From the NCBI GenBank assembly GCA_903813345.2, contig CAIIXF020000001.1, positions 58,733,885 to 58,793,884 on the forward strand: a DNA stretch of 60,000 bases, read 5' to 3'. This DNA is from Owenia fusiformis (taxonomy: Eukaryota; Annelida; Polychaeta; Sabellida; Oweniidae). The notes below the pieces were generated by a model. It ran no database searches, was not told where the DNA came from, and was given only the letters and a program-made list of their open reading frames with translations. The translations under genes and the position numbers were made by a program. Below are positions 10,330 through 22,200 of the stretch, in pieces. Each line of letters opens with the position of its first letter. Positions within the stretch are counted from its first letter, which is position 1.

Positions 10330-11469
10330 AAAAGAACAGTATACAGTAATTAAAAAGTGATTTTTGCAGAATTATGAATCAAAGTTTTTAGAGTAACTTT
10401 TGAAAAATTGTCACAACTTTGCAATATTTCACGAATGTAACTTTCCAGAAAACCTTCCAAGTCACATCACATCATTGAAAGACATTTCTGCAACCCATTA
10501 TATTGTGAACTACATTAAAATTACCAATAACAAGAGCACAAACTAGAGGTTGTTTCCTATACTTATAAAATTTTTATATGGGGTTGAAAAGGTTGAGTAT
10601 AGTTTTCAAAAATAAGCCAATGTGAGCATAAAACAGCATTTCACTTTAGTATTTCACAATTGAACTACGATTTATAAAACGCCTTATAAAAATGGTCATC
10701 CTAGGTTTTCAGCTCTCCTAAGTTCGAATCACATTGTAAATGAATGAATCTTAAAATCTATTTAAATCAAACTTTAAGCTGACATTCAATAAAACACAGC
10801 AATTATGACACAATCAATCATTATAATTACCTATTTTCGTGCAAATGTTTGTTTACATTTTGTAACTTTATTGCCTTCTATTTAGAGAGGTCTATCATTG
10901 ACAACTATGGCTTGCCAATCCATCTTTACTAAAAACTTAGTCTATATCTAATAGACTGAATATCCCGAGAATTCAGTCTACTGATCATCATTTCCCTCCT
11001 GCGGGAAAAAACAAGATATTTTGTGCACAAAATTATCAATTTTAGGAAGCTTCACTTCCCAAAAATAAACATTATAATAATTCAATTAAAGGGGCAATAA
11101 GGACTGTAGAGAGAAAATTCGAAATTTTTTATTTTTTCTGAGCTATCAGGTCAATATTTGGCTTAATACCTTCTTTGACATACCTATTTTCATAAAATGT
11201 ATGTATAAACTATCAATTTCAGCATTAAGAAGTGTAAATTCAATTCAAAGCTTCTATAAAGGGAGTCCCACTTATAGATTTTTAAGATCCACCATGTTTC
11301 AAGTGGAATATCAGCTGAAATAATGTTCATCCAGAGGGTTTCTTTGTAGATAATGAAAATATATGTTAGTCTTGATGAAATATCCAAACCTAAATATATT
11401 TTGACACTTGTTGATGATCGTTGAATGGCCCCCCTGCACTATTTGTAGCACCTTTAAGTAGTTTAGGTA
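10330..11469. other. Intergenic or leader intron, no gene seen
   Basis: AT-rich, without supported coding sequence. The promoter of the nucleoredoxin-like gene presumably lies here, but no specific element could be recognised. Confidence 0.4.
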
Positions 11470-11994
11470 CAGTGGCGGATCCAGGATTTCAGGTGGGAGG
11501 GGGGGGGGGCGCCTTGATTATTGAATTCGTGGCCGGTAGATGACGAAGGGGGTCGAAGAATGACTAACAGGGGGTCCCCGGATATTTCAAAAATTCGAAT
11601 GCTTTTTGTTGCAATCTGAGCATTTTTGGAATTAGAAAATAGTTTAAGCTTGCAATCTTAGATAACGACAGACATATTAATGTTTTTCGGTAAAAATATT
11701 TTCATCAACCTTCGGTAAAATCTACCATTTTTCTTAACTGAAATCTTGATTAAACTGAACATCCCAAAATATACATATGATAACGTGTGATACTTGTAAT
11801 TGTATGTATGTATGTATAGCTTTATTGCCCTAAATAATTAGGAGATACATATTATTTATATGCAATTATATAGTATAATAAAATTAACATTTGAAAAAGA
11901 ACAACCTATTTACATAATGTTTGTATTATATATATACATGAATTTGTGTTTCAGAGCATTGACTTCCATCATGAGGATGAAGGTCCATGTTCAG

Positions 11995-14900
11995 TTAGAC
12001 AGTGTTCTGTATTATCGAACCTCTGATATTATAATTGATTTTGACCAATTCTGCAAACTTTTTCAACTTTAACATAGAATGTTGATCACATGTAACATTA
12101 ATGCCGAGAATTGTGTCACAATCAAATCTCACCTTCAATTCAGTACAGAAATTAGCCAGTTGCTCTCTGGCTTGTATGTAACTTTCAGATTTACAATAAA
12201 ATAAGAAATGTTCTACAGTCTCTGTCTCAAATGAGTCACACATTGTACATAATTTAGATTTGTTATCTCCTCCACGATATTTGCAATTAAGCATATGTTC
12301 ACCAGTTAACAGTTTGAACATTATAATACAAGAAGCCATGGCTCTTGGAAATTCCTGTGCGACACACCACCATATATTAGGTTTAAGTGCATTAAAGCTC
12401 AACTTACGAAAATGATTCAGACTTACTCACGTCGAGAGCTACCATGTTAGATTTTGAAAGTATAGCTCTCCATCGTGAGGATCTCCCAGCTGAAGAATTG
12501 TGACATCTAAATTTGATCAGCGCCAGTCAACGGCTTGCTGTTTGTCTCAAACTGTAGCCTACATATGGGCTCATATGTGTCTACTTTCCCCATGCATGTA
12601 GGATCGCGGATGTGCTTCTATGGCGATCAGGAGTTCTAATCGTTTTTTGTTTGGTACCCATTTCCAATATGGCGGTTAAACGGAAATACTATCGACGCAT
12701 GCGCAACTTGAGAAACGTCAAGCCGCCATATTGAATATACCTGGCCAAAACTTTTGACACGACCAATAAAATGAAGTCCTGATCGATACATAGGGCAGTG
12801 AGACGCTCTATAGATGAGCTGAATGAAAGATGGCGATGTAGGATACATTTTCAGGTATATAATGTGCAACATGAGTCAGCTGAATTCCTTGAAATTTTCT
12901 TTGAAGTCACGATTCTTAAGCTGTTGATTCTAGCGATAGAGAGCTATACTTTCAAAATCTAAGTAGCTCTCGACGGGAGTAAATTCAGACCACTGTACAT
13001 TAGGCTTTTTGTATATGTTCTCTGAAGTTGAACATCTGAGACTTTTGCCAGAATCATCCTTTTCCATGCACATTTATTAATATAAGATTTGCCATATAGA
13101 ATATCACGCACATCGATTATTAACCCATATGAATCTGCACATTGAAGCATTGCTTTTATGGGTGAAAACATGTTACAGTGATTTTCTACATTTAACAGGT
13201 AAAACATGCGGTAAACACATATTGCTTTATAGATATTTGTGAACGGTAACTTCAATAATCTCCAAAGAAATGTCAGTCTTTAGAAAATCTATGAACAAAT
13301 CGACATCTAGCCATCCTAATGTCGTGGAAGACAGAGGATTGCTTGCGTTCTTTGATATAAATTGAATACGCTTTCCAATGTCTCTTTGAGTATTTTCTAG
13401 TTTTATTATATCACCATTCTGATAATTGATAATAGGTGCTGCATATAGCATGCTTGGAATAGAGAATGTCTTATATAAGTTTGAGGCAGATATTGGAGTG
13501 AGCCCCCCACAGCGATTACCTATTGCTAGTTGGCAGTAGTACTGCCTCAGGCCTTTGTTGCAACGGTCATCTACATAATTAGTGATACAATTATTTGTAG
13601 AAAGTGGAATTCCCAAGTGAGTCAAGGACTCTGATCTTGATATTTTTACACCTCCAATTCTTAATCGCTGTGGAGCACCCAGCTCTATTTTTTCATTAAA
13701 TACCATATATGAACATTTTTTAGGGTGAATACTATATCTCCATTTGTTGCTATGCCTATTGAAGGTGTTCAGCAGGATTTGCATACTTTCAAATGAATTC
13801 GAGATTATACATGTATCATCTGCATAGCTTGGACTTACACAATTAATATGACCTACAGAAGCACCAATATCAAGGTTAGACATTTCAACAATGAGATCAG
13901 CCATATATAACTGATAGAAAATCATGGAGAGCACCCCACCTTGATGGACCCCCTGCAGAATAGGGAACAGGTCTGAACACGTACCAGCTACCATTACTGA
14001 GCACATATATTTCTTGTACATCTGATACAGTACTCTCCAGATCCTACCAACAATCCCACAGTTGTATAATTTAAGTAAAAGTCCATCAATCCACACGGAA
14101 TCAAAAGCTTTCCTAATGTCTGCTACAGTAACCACAACCATTTTGTTATGTTCAACACCATGAGCAATAGTCTCCTGTACTAATAATGAAGTATGAACGG
14201 ATGAGCATTTATCAGTAGATGCTCCTTGCAGGAGAGGAATTGACCTTAAAATCGGTGTTTTTACATATTTAAGTACAATGTTGTCAAACAGCTTTCTAAA
14301 CATAGTCATTAGCGTAATACCCCGTGAGTTATCTTTTACCAAGGGGTCTTTACCTGCTTTAACAATTGAGATCATAATGCCTATGCAAAAATTCTGTGGA
14401 ATGTACTCGGTTTTGATAATAGAATCATATAGTAAAGCAATACCATGATATAAGATATCACCACCATGTTTTAAATGCTCAGCAGTTATTGAATCATACC
14501 CACTGGCCCGCTTACTGTGCAGTGCTTTAACAGCATCAATTACATCATCCGTGGTAATGCTCAGTTGCTCACCCTCAATATGCATATTTGATATAAGATA
14601 TTTCATTCTATCTTCCACTTCTAGTTTAAAAGGATTATCAAATTTTGGAGATTCAGTTGGGGTTGCAAGATTTTCAAAATGATCTTTCCATTGTTTAAGA
14701 ATACCATCCGGATCTGTAATCAACTCACCATCATTTGATAGCACTGGACTCGTAGGAGATTTTCTAGATTTACGTTGCTTATTTACCAAATACCAATAGA
14801 AACGCTGGTCAGCTTGCTCGGATTGGTATAGCTTTTCCATTTCCTGCCTTTCATATTCAAATTGAGCTACATGGAAGGCCTTTTTAAAAACCTTTTTAGC

Positions 14901-16233
14901 ATCTAAATATTGTTTTCTCACAGTATTTGTATTATTACGGGGCCTCATGGTTAACCCATGTATGCCATTTAGCTTTTTTATCCTTAGCTAACAAAGTTAG
15001 GTTCTGATTCCAAAAGGGCTTAACATGTCGTTTAAATTTACGTTTAGGAATATGATATTCCGAGCAACTGACCAGCGTTCCTGCCAGAGTATTAGTGAAG
15101 TGTTCAATTTCATTATCACTTAAAGGTCTTGTAGACAGAACTTCTTGGAGTTTTAATAAAATATCATTAGAACAATGCTCAACTGACTTTGTGTACGTAT
15201 TTGTAATATCAGACACAGATATTTTGTTCCATGCAAAACCCCCCGTAAAGTTGACAGTTGATATTTTTGACGTACATGCATCTGCACTGATACTCATGGC
15301 AGTGTATATTGGTAAGTGGTCAGATGAGTTATCTGGCTCATCGTCTATGACATAACATTTATCTATGTTACTAACGAGTGATGCTGATGTAATAATATGG
15401 TCTATGTAACTGACATATTGTTTACCATTTCGCGACATTTGAAAAGTGAAATTCGGACCAGTTGTGTCATTCGCCATGTCAATCGCAGTTAAAACATTAC
15501 GTGTCATAAATTCAAATAGTTTCATCCCATTTAATGATGGTTGACCACTGCCTCTAAAACTTGCAGTGAGATGACCGAAGTTTGCATTGACATCACCAAG
15601 GATTACAACTGAACCAATCAGATTTGCCTCACGGACAAACATTTCTAATTTATTCAGCACATCATCATAGATATCAGTAGTACACCCTTGTTGTGGCATA
15701 TAAACAGAAAAAACATAAATAGGCAAACTCTTTGATATCGACAGCTTAATACATACAATTCTATCAGTACACATTTTATTTACAGTGGTAACATACTTAT
15801 TTAAAGAAGTTCTCCAATAAAGAGCAACTCCACCATTGCCCCATCTTCTCCCACAATCAATCTCATTTAGTTGCTTGCTACTCTTACAGAGACAGCAGAA
15901 TTCAGTGTTAATAGATTCTAGCTTGCCAAGATTACAGGGATATAATTTATGTTCTGATAGGGCCATAATATCACAGCGATTCAACAATGAGTTTATATAC
16001 AATGACGACACGTTAAATCCTCGACAATTCCATTGTATGAATCGTAGAGTAGTGTTTACATGTTTGGGATCACTAGTTATGGTGTAGTTCATCAGTAACA
16101 GACAGATTAAAATGTACATAGTTCTTGATATAGAAGCCATATTATTCAACATATTCATTTTGGCACATGTTATCATGCCACTCTCTATAGTTGGATGCAC
16201 TATATTCGGTAGAAGATTGATGAATATCATCAT
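11995..16233 (-). pseudogene. LINE ORF2: endonuclease-reverse transcriptase, frameshifted and MITE-interrupted
   Basis: Endonuclease motifs in order: FIQWNCRGF, MALSEHKLYP, VILGDVNANFG and SSDHLPIYTA. After a one-base frameshift near 14940 the reverse transcriptase follows: RGITLMTMFRKLFDNI, VVTVADIRKAFDSVW (motif A), ILQGVHQGG (motif B) and SPSYADDTCII (catalytic YADD, motif C). A second frameshift occurs near 13250. The last part is split by a 560-bp MITE; on each side the frame is continuous if the MITE is ignored. The tail has CTMCDSFETETVEHFLFYC, a C-x2-C...H-x4-C finger common to LINE ORF2 C-termini. It cannot make a full protein as it stands. Confidence 0.85.
12423..12982. mobile_element. 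560-bp MITE inserted in LINE ORF2, 8-bp target duplication
   Basis: The inverted ends start TTACTCACGTCGAGAGCTA and TTACTCCCGTCGAGAGCTA, and the match continues through TTAGATTTTGAAAGTATAGC to about 47 bp. ATTCAGAC is duplicated exactly at 12415-12422 and 12983-12990. An 8-bp duplication is typical of the hAT superfamily (P and Merlin are alternatives). No transposase. Removing the element and one duplicate restores the ORF2 frame, which proves insertion. Confidence 0.9.
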
Positions 16234-17470
16234 AATCTAGGTCGTCATGTTGCCTAGATCGTGTATATCGACCTCGTTGGACCCATTCCCTGCACCTGAC
16301 AGGGTCGGGCCATACATGGGGTTGAGTGATCATCTCTGCAGCAGACTGAGGGACGACTATTTTGCAACCAACCCGATATTCCGATACTCGGTTATGGATG
16401 ACATAGCATTGCATGATTCGGATGTTATTTGCCTTTGCTTGGCTAATAACCTGTCGTTTGATGTCTTTATCCTGCTCTCCATCACAGATCTCGATATTCT
16501 CGATGTAGAAGGTAGCACCTCTTTCATGTTTGACCCCACTCAGAGGCCTTGACATTGGTTTAGTTTGAGCTTGGGGAGCGGGGGTTTTTACAGGTCGCGG
16601 TTTGCGCACAATTGTAGACCACGAATCCGTGTTACTGGACACTGAATGCCCAACGACAGAAATAAGCTGCGGAGTTTCTTTATTTTCAAAAGATTTATTC
16701 TTGTTACCCTGGGAGACTGGTGGGCGAGTAGGGGTCGCCTCCCGACACTGTCCAGGTGCAGATACGTTTCGAGAGCGGCAAGTTCCTCTGCCTCGACCAA
16801 TGGAGGGTAATTTAGCCTCGGTAGTAATGTTGGCATTATTATCATTTAGTGTTGTAGAGGCGGTATGTATCACCTTGGGTTGGTGAGTTTCTGTTTTATC
16901 ATTGGACTTCGAAGTTTCTGTTTTATTGTTTGACTTTGTAAGTTGATTTATCTTATCAGTCAGCATTTTTATATCTTTCGCATGGGTTTTTCTCATAGAC
17001 TCAATGGTATCCGTGAGATCGATTATTTTCTGGGAGAGTTCTATTATCTTCATACCATGTTCTAGAATAACTGCCTTTGGAACATCTTCTGTCTTTTTCA
17101 CAGGTTTATGTACATCGGGGACATGACTTTTAGCTCCTACTACACCTCTCGGAAAATTATCAAATAAGTCTGAATTATATGCATACAGTTCGAATATATC
17201 ATTACATATACTTGTTAGCCTTTTGTCGCCAACCCGTCTCTTTAATGATAGGGCTTCCTCCGTTTGTTCTTGGCCCCTAATTGACGTAGGACCATATTGC
17301 GTATTTAAATCTTTTGACAGTTTTTCACAACTCACTGTAAATAGTTTTTCACGTGTTTCATCTAAAATCTCCTCATCGAAGTCTAGTATAAGACTCTCTA
17401 TTATAGCATGTCTAGGGTTACAATCCATAGATTCCAGGATCACTTCTATACATGAATTCAGATCAGCCAT
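16142..17470 (-). CDS. LINE ORF1 protein (nucleic-acid-binding type)
   Basis: An uninterrupted 442-residue frame starting MADLNSCIEVILESM. The acidic N-terminal part is followed by a predicted coiled coil around residues 135-185 (heptad-like IIELSQKIIDLTDTI, KMLTDKINQLTK). A basic, low-complexity, Arg/Gly/Pro-rich middle follows. The C-terminal domain (about 330-425) has TFYIENIEI, VISQAKANNIRIMQCYVIHN, VGCKIVVP and WPDPVRCREW, the pattern of ORF1 proteins in CR1/L2/Nimb-related invertebrate LINEs. Its stop (GAATAA) overlaps the likely ORF2 start region (TAATATGG), consistent with coupled re-initiation. ORF1 is intact although ORF2 is not. Confidence 0.75.
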   Translation of the reverse strand: MADLNSCIEVILESMDCNPRHAIIESLILDFDEEILDETREKLFTVSCEKLSKDLNTQYGPTSIRGQEQTEEALSLKRRVGDKRLTSICNDIFELYAYNSDLFDNFPRGVVGAKSHVPDVHKPVKKTEDVPKAVILEHGMKIIELSQKIIDLTDTIESMRKTHAKDIKMLTDKINQLTKSNNKTETSKSNDKTETHQPKVIHTASTTLNDNNANITTEAKLPSIGRGRGTCRSRNVSAPGQCREATPTRPPVSQGNKNKSFENKETPQLISVVGHSVSSNTDSWSTIVRKPRPVKTPAPQAQTKPMSRPLSGVKHERGATFYIENIEICDGEQDKDIKRQVISQAKANNIRIMQCYVIHNRVSEYRVGCKIVVPQSAAEMITQPHVWPDPVRCREWVQRGRYTRSRQHDDLDYDDIHQSSTEYSASNYREWHDNMCQNEYVE

Positions 17471-18527
17471 ATTTCCAATGATCGTTATTATACACTTGGC
17501 AATGTTTATTTGTTATTGTTTACATCGTACTCTAACGTCCGCGCCAAGTTAGAGGTCACTAAGTGCATTCGGTTGTACAGCTGTTTTTTAAAGCCAGCAA
17601 ATTGATAACTTGTTAAAATAAAATCGACTGACCATACTTTTATCTCCATCCTCGTTTGTACGATGTGATGTTAGCATTAAGTAAGTTAACATCACATTAT
17701 CTGATTCCATTGAGTACTTTTTGAAATAACATTGTTACGTATGCCCATTTTCATGATTCAAAAAGTCTGAAAAAAGTTTAATGATACCAATAATGATTTT
17801 AAAAGGCTAATATTGCATAGTTATCTGAAATTAATTGTTTTACCAAAGTGAAAAGCGTCTTAGAAATAGAACAATCTATATATTTCATCAGGAAATGAGT
17901 GCGATGTCAAAGATCCCCGGGCAAAGATCATCGTTTTCAAGCAGTACGTTGATTTTTCATCAGAGGCTAAATCGTTATTTAAAATGTTAAAAACGTTTCA
18001 ACATTGAAGCATGGGTCCTTACCATTTGTTGTAAAAAAAATTGGTGTTCTAAGATATATTGATTTGCGTTTTGAATTTACACCTTCGCCTCTGTATAGTT
18101 TTCACGTTCTCGGTTTCGTACTTTTTCCAAATCTCCATTGGTATTATTCTCGTACTTGAATACGTACCAGGCATCAGTTTCTCTTTGGCGAATATTTAAA
18201 AATTCCCTATTCTTTAAGGGATTCTAACATAATAAGTAATTTCATTAACATTATACGACTTGCATAATGCTAAATCAAAAATCGTACATCAGCATTAAAA
18301 TATACTTGTATAAAATTAAAGAGCACCATCATCAAAGGTTACTATTCTAGTATTTAACATTCAATATATAATTCATACAATCTGAAAATAAAAAGAATAA
18401 TCCCCACTATAAATACAATATGCAAGTGTCTGAGTGTTATTCAAATTGATTAGAATAAATTAATTTTCTATGCCGGATTTTAGGGGGGGGGGGGGCGTCC
18501 CGCGCGCTTCCCCTGTATCCGCCACTG

Positions 18528-19210
18528 CAGGTACAATAAAAGTAGCACAGCATGTCAAATGGAAATAAAGCTAGGTGAAGTAACAAATATGCATATAATA
18601 TTATATTACTCCATCGGTCATTTTGAATGACACTTCAAACATTTTCAATCCCAGATTTTCACATGTGTGGGCTATAGTCTGAATATTTTCATTCCAAACT
18701 TCAAAAAATTCAGACTAGAGGATATAGTCTACTAAAAACTAATGGAGTCAAAGTGAACTCTCAAGGCCAGGGTAACCTTACTTTAGTTTTTCTGGTGTAA
18801 ACTAAAATCCCTTACATAAATGAATAATATTTAAAATGAATAATTTTATCTTGAACTACGAAAAATTCTACTTAGTCTACTAATCTGAAAGGTTGAGAAG
18901 GGAGTCTAACAAGATAGGGGGGGGGGGGGGGCAATTTTCAGATTGTATGACTGAAGATAAACGGACAGTGTTTGTAGTTCAAACAGAGTTATTAATACTC
19001 TATATAGATGCCAAACACATATTTTATAAAAATGTTAAAATAAAATCAGCATCACACACATTTTATATTGGCACACATGCAGACACTCAGTGCGTGTCCT
19101 TTGTCAAGTATTATAATGATAATGATGTTAAAAGTCCATGTCTCAAAAAGTCAAAAGATAAACCTTCTCACTATTGAAATTGCAGTTGAACAAGCAACTT
19201 GATTATCAAC
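18528..19210. other. Region upstream of the acyl-CoA-binding protein gene
   Basis: No gene supported. It contains a run of 17-18 G at 18918 and the presumed promoter and 5' leader of the ACBP gene. The open frame at 18893-19177 is interrupted conceptually by the G-run and has no family resemblance. Confidence 0.4.
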
Positions 19211-22200
19211 ATGGCAGACTCTGCGGTAAGGTCATATCTTATATTAATTACACTTTTCATACAATACATTATTTTTACTCTTAAACAAACAAATAACTTT
19301 ATAAATGCAAATGCTCCAGAATATACATTTTAGGCCTTTAAATAAAATGCATTAGAACCTTCCAAATAAGATGCAGTTTAGAACCTTACAAATAATCTAA
19401 AAATGCAAAAAATACAAATAAAATGAGTTTATCTGCCTCTGCCTATAGTGTGCTTCATAATACCCGCTCTTGCCTTTTGGGATTTCAAACTTTTATTTCA
19501 ACATGAATTTTTGCAAAAATAATAAATTTTAAGTCATCTGATCATTCAAGCAGATGCCACAAAGCAAACAATTAACCTGTAAAAACCAAATGTCATTCAA
19601 AGTAAAAATTGCAACACATTTGAAAAACAATTATATTTGAAAGCTAACCAGTAATCAACTAGTAGTATGAGTTACTAGATATTTGTCATTAAATGAACGT
19701 TCATTATATAAAATTGTAAATCCCAAATTGTTGAAATATTTTTCTTTGGAATAATCAACTTATAATTCAAACATTGTTCAGTTGAAACAGCTTTTCAAAT
19801 GCCACAGTATTGTTCTTAATCCTCATCCTAAGTCATTCCTACAAATTTTTCTTCATAATTTAAATAAATAGACCAATATAAACTTTATTTTCTGTAATCG
19901 AAGAAGCTTGGAAAAATTGATTGTAAAGAAACTGAGAAATATCAGTGAATTAAGATTCTATTTTTGTACTTGTCATTTATGCTGTTTAGATGAGCAATGT
20001 GTCAAGCTTAAATATTTGCATAGACAAGACAGGTTGTTCAAAAGTACAGTAAAACCTGTCTTAGTGAACACCCCTCTCTAGTGAACAATGAAGATCCATC
20101 TCTAGGGAAAACCTGTGTCTAGTGAACACCTCTTCTCAGCACTTGTGGCTCCTTAGGTGTTCACTGTATATAGGGTTTTACTGTATATTGTTGGTGTTAC
20201 ATACAGATCATTATAAATTAATTAAAAACAGTTTGGGGTTAATGTGGATCAGAATTATTCTATTTACATGTATTGCCATATAAGGAATGGGAACCCAAAG
20301 GAATAGGTTTCCCAGTGGTGGATCCAGAAATTAACAAGGGGGGGGGGGGGGGGGGCAAATTTTGATTCTGGAAAAAATCTAAAAAATTGGGCCCAAATTT
20401 TGAAAAATTAAAGCCTATTTTTGATAGTTTGGCCCAAAATAAGGCCAAATTATGCCCAAAGAGGCCCATTTTTTAAGGCCCTGCAAAATCTGACTTTGCC
20501 TAAGCGGAAGAGGTCTACTTTTATTTGCACATTGTAATCAATGATTTCACATTCTACAGCCTTCAACTTATGCCCTGGCCTTTATGCAAAAATGATTGTA
20601 CCATGCACTTGGAATTGTACCATAGGAATAATGAACTCTTCCAATTCTTTTAAAAATATATGAGACAACTAACAACCCCTGTAAGATTATTTTGAGCACT
20701 ACATGGACTTTGATTTACTCAAACTTAAAATAAATTTAAAAAAATGATTAATTGATTGATTAAATTACTAAGTATAGACAAAATGATGATAACCTTATAA
20801 CATTAAATGTTGTACTCATACCATCCTTGTAGTCAGGATTTGCCAAGTTCACTTTTAAAAAATTCCAGGGGAACTTCACTTTTGACAACTATAACCAAAA
20901 AATGGCCAAAACCACTTGAAAAGTGCTCAGAGTGGTGCAAAACTGCATGATTTTGAAAGAATTTTGGCCAGGTTCGGGGGAGGGTCTTGAACCCCCTGAA
21001 CTCCTTCCCTGGCTACGGGGCTGCATACTACTTTGTTTTACACATGACTTTTTCAGAATATACTAGCATGTTAAACTCTACTTAGTCACCTGTTTATCCA
21101 AAGTTGTCCATCTCATCCTCCACCGTGGGGTTAGAAGTGGATACAACGTATATAAAATGTTGTTAAGTGTGTGCAGGAAAGAGTGGTTAATTTAAGGATT
21201 TAAGCCCTGGACTCAGTGCATTGTGGACTGAATCATTCCTCAAGATGGTGTCATTTCAACCTTTGCACGAGATGTGCAGCATCACATGTGAAGTTTAGGA
21301 AATAAAGCCTGTGAGTGGAATAAATTAGTCACAATGCAACAAGTCTGGGCATTACAAACAATGAAACTTTTTGCAAGGATAAGTTGGCAAAGCATCAATT
21401 TTAATCTAAAGTCAACTTGTTACCTTGACAACCATTCAACAAATGACCTTGGGTGGTTAGTTGGTTATATAACACAGTGCACTTAATACTGTGTTTGGAT
21501 TGTCTGGAAGCAGACACACCTTGCCTTGCTATGTGTGAATCATTGATACAGAGCCATATATAAAGAAGACAATTACCCCTGGGGACAACTTAACCTGTTA
21601 TATTGGAGAGTTCATTTGTATATGACTTGATAAATTAGTATCCCAGACAAACTTGACATGTATGGGTACAAAGATTATTAAGAATTGTCTCGTGACCGGA
21701 TGCATCACTTATCTTAATCAACATTTAATAGTACTATATAATGACGAAAAAGTGGCTTATCTGTAATTCATGCTGATCATTGTCTTTGTGTTAGTACAGG
21801 TGGTACAACGGCTCAAAGACATGTAATCAACATCAAAACACCAATCAATTCATATTTTAGGATTGCTGACCTTAACCATGTGTTGCATATTATATATATT
21901 TCATGTACATTAAAACTTGTCTAATCCGAATGCCATAGTGAACACATTCTCGGTACATAATTTTACAGTTCATTTGACCACATAGCTTTATGGCATTTCA
22001 GAAATTCGAAAATTCGATTCAAATGAATCTAGTCATGCTGGAAAGCCCTATTATAATCAAGACCATTCAAGTTTTTTTCCCAAAGTTTTGATATCATAAC
22101 AATATTTGAGCAATTTTGTATGAAACATGTGAAATTTTATGAAAAGTGTCCAGATTAGACAGGTTAATTTTTCAAATATGACTGTTCACTGTTCAAATTG

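Larger units (their letters stand above)
11805..17605 (-). mobile_element. Non-LTR retrotransposon (LINE), two ORFs, decayed
   Basis: Reads on the minus strand: ORF1 (16142-17470), ORF2 with AP endonuclease (14935-16233), reverse transcriptase (13227-14948) and a C-terminal zinc-finger-like segment (to 11995). Its 3' end is a short (ATAC)n tail at about 11803-11817, as in many LINEs. The 5' end is placed only roughly. ORF2 is broken by two frameshifts and by a MITE at 12423-12982. It lies inside the 11470-18527 DNA element. Confidence 0.85.
11470..18527. mobile_element. Inverted-repeat DNA element that contains a LINE
   Basis: The left end CAGTGGCGGATCCAGG and the right end, whose inverse complement is CAGTGGCGGATACAGG, are matching termini. 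Both are followed within about 40 bp by a run of 12 or more G (or C). The pieces 11470-11800 and about 17610-18527 would be the element itself, interrupted by the LINE at 11805-17605. CAG...CTG termini are typical of hAT-like elements, but I see no clean 8-bp duplication ('aggta' occurs on both sides, one base out of register). A partial copy of the same end occurs at 20313. Confidence 0.5.

Noticed and set aside
15095-17552. Plus-strand open frames opposite the LINE
   Set aside because: Antisense shadows of ORF1 and ORF2.
11470-18527. 8-bp hAT-type target duplication for the outer element
   Set aside because: tttaggta and caggtaca share only an out-of-register 'aggta', so not claimed.
18893-19177. 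Open frame starting MRRESNKIGGGGG
   Set aside because: Runs through a poly-G tract and has no recognisable domain.
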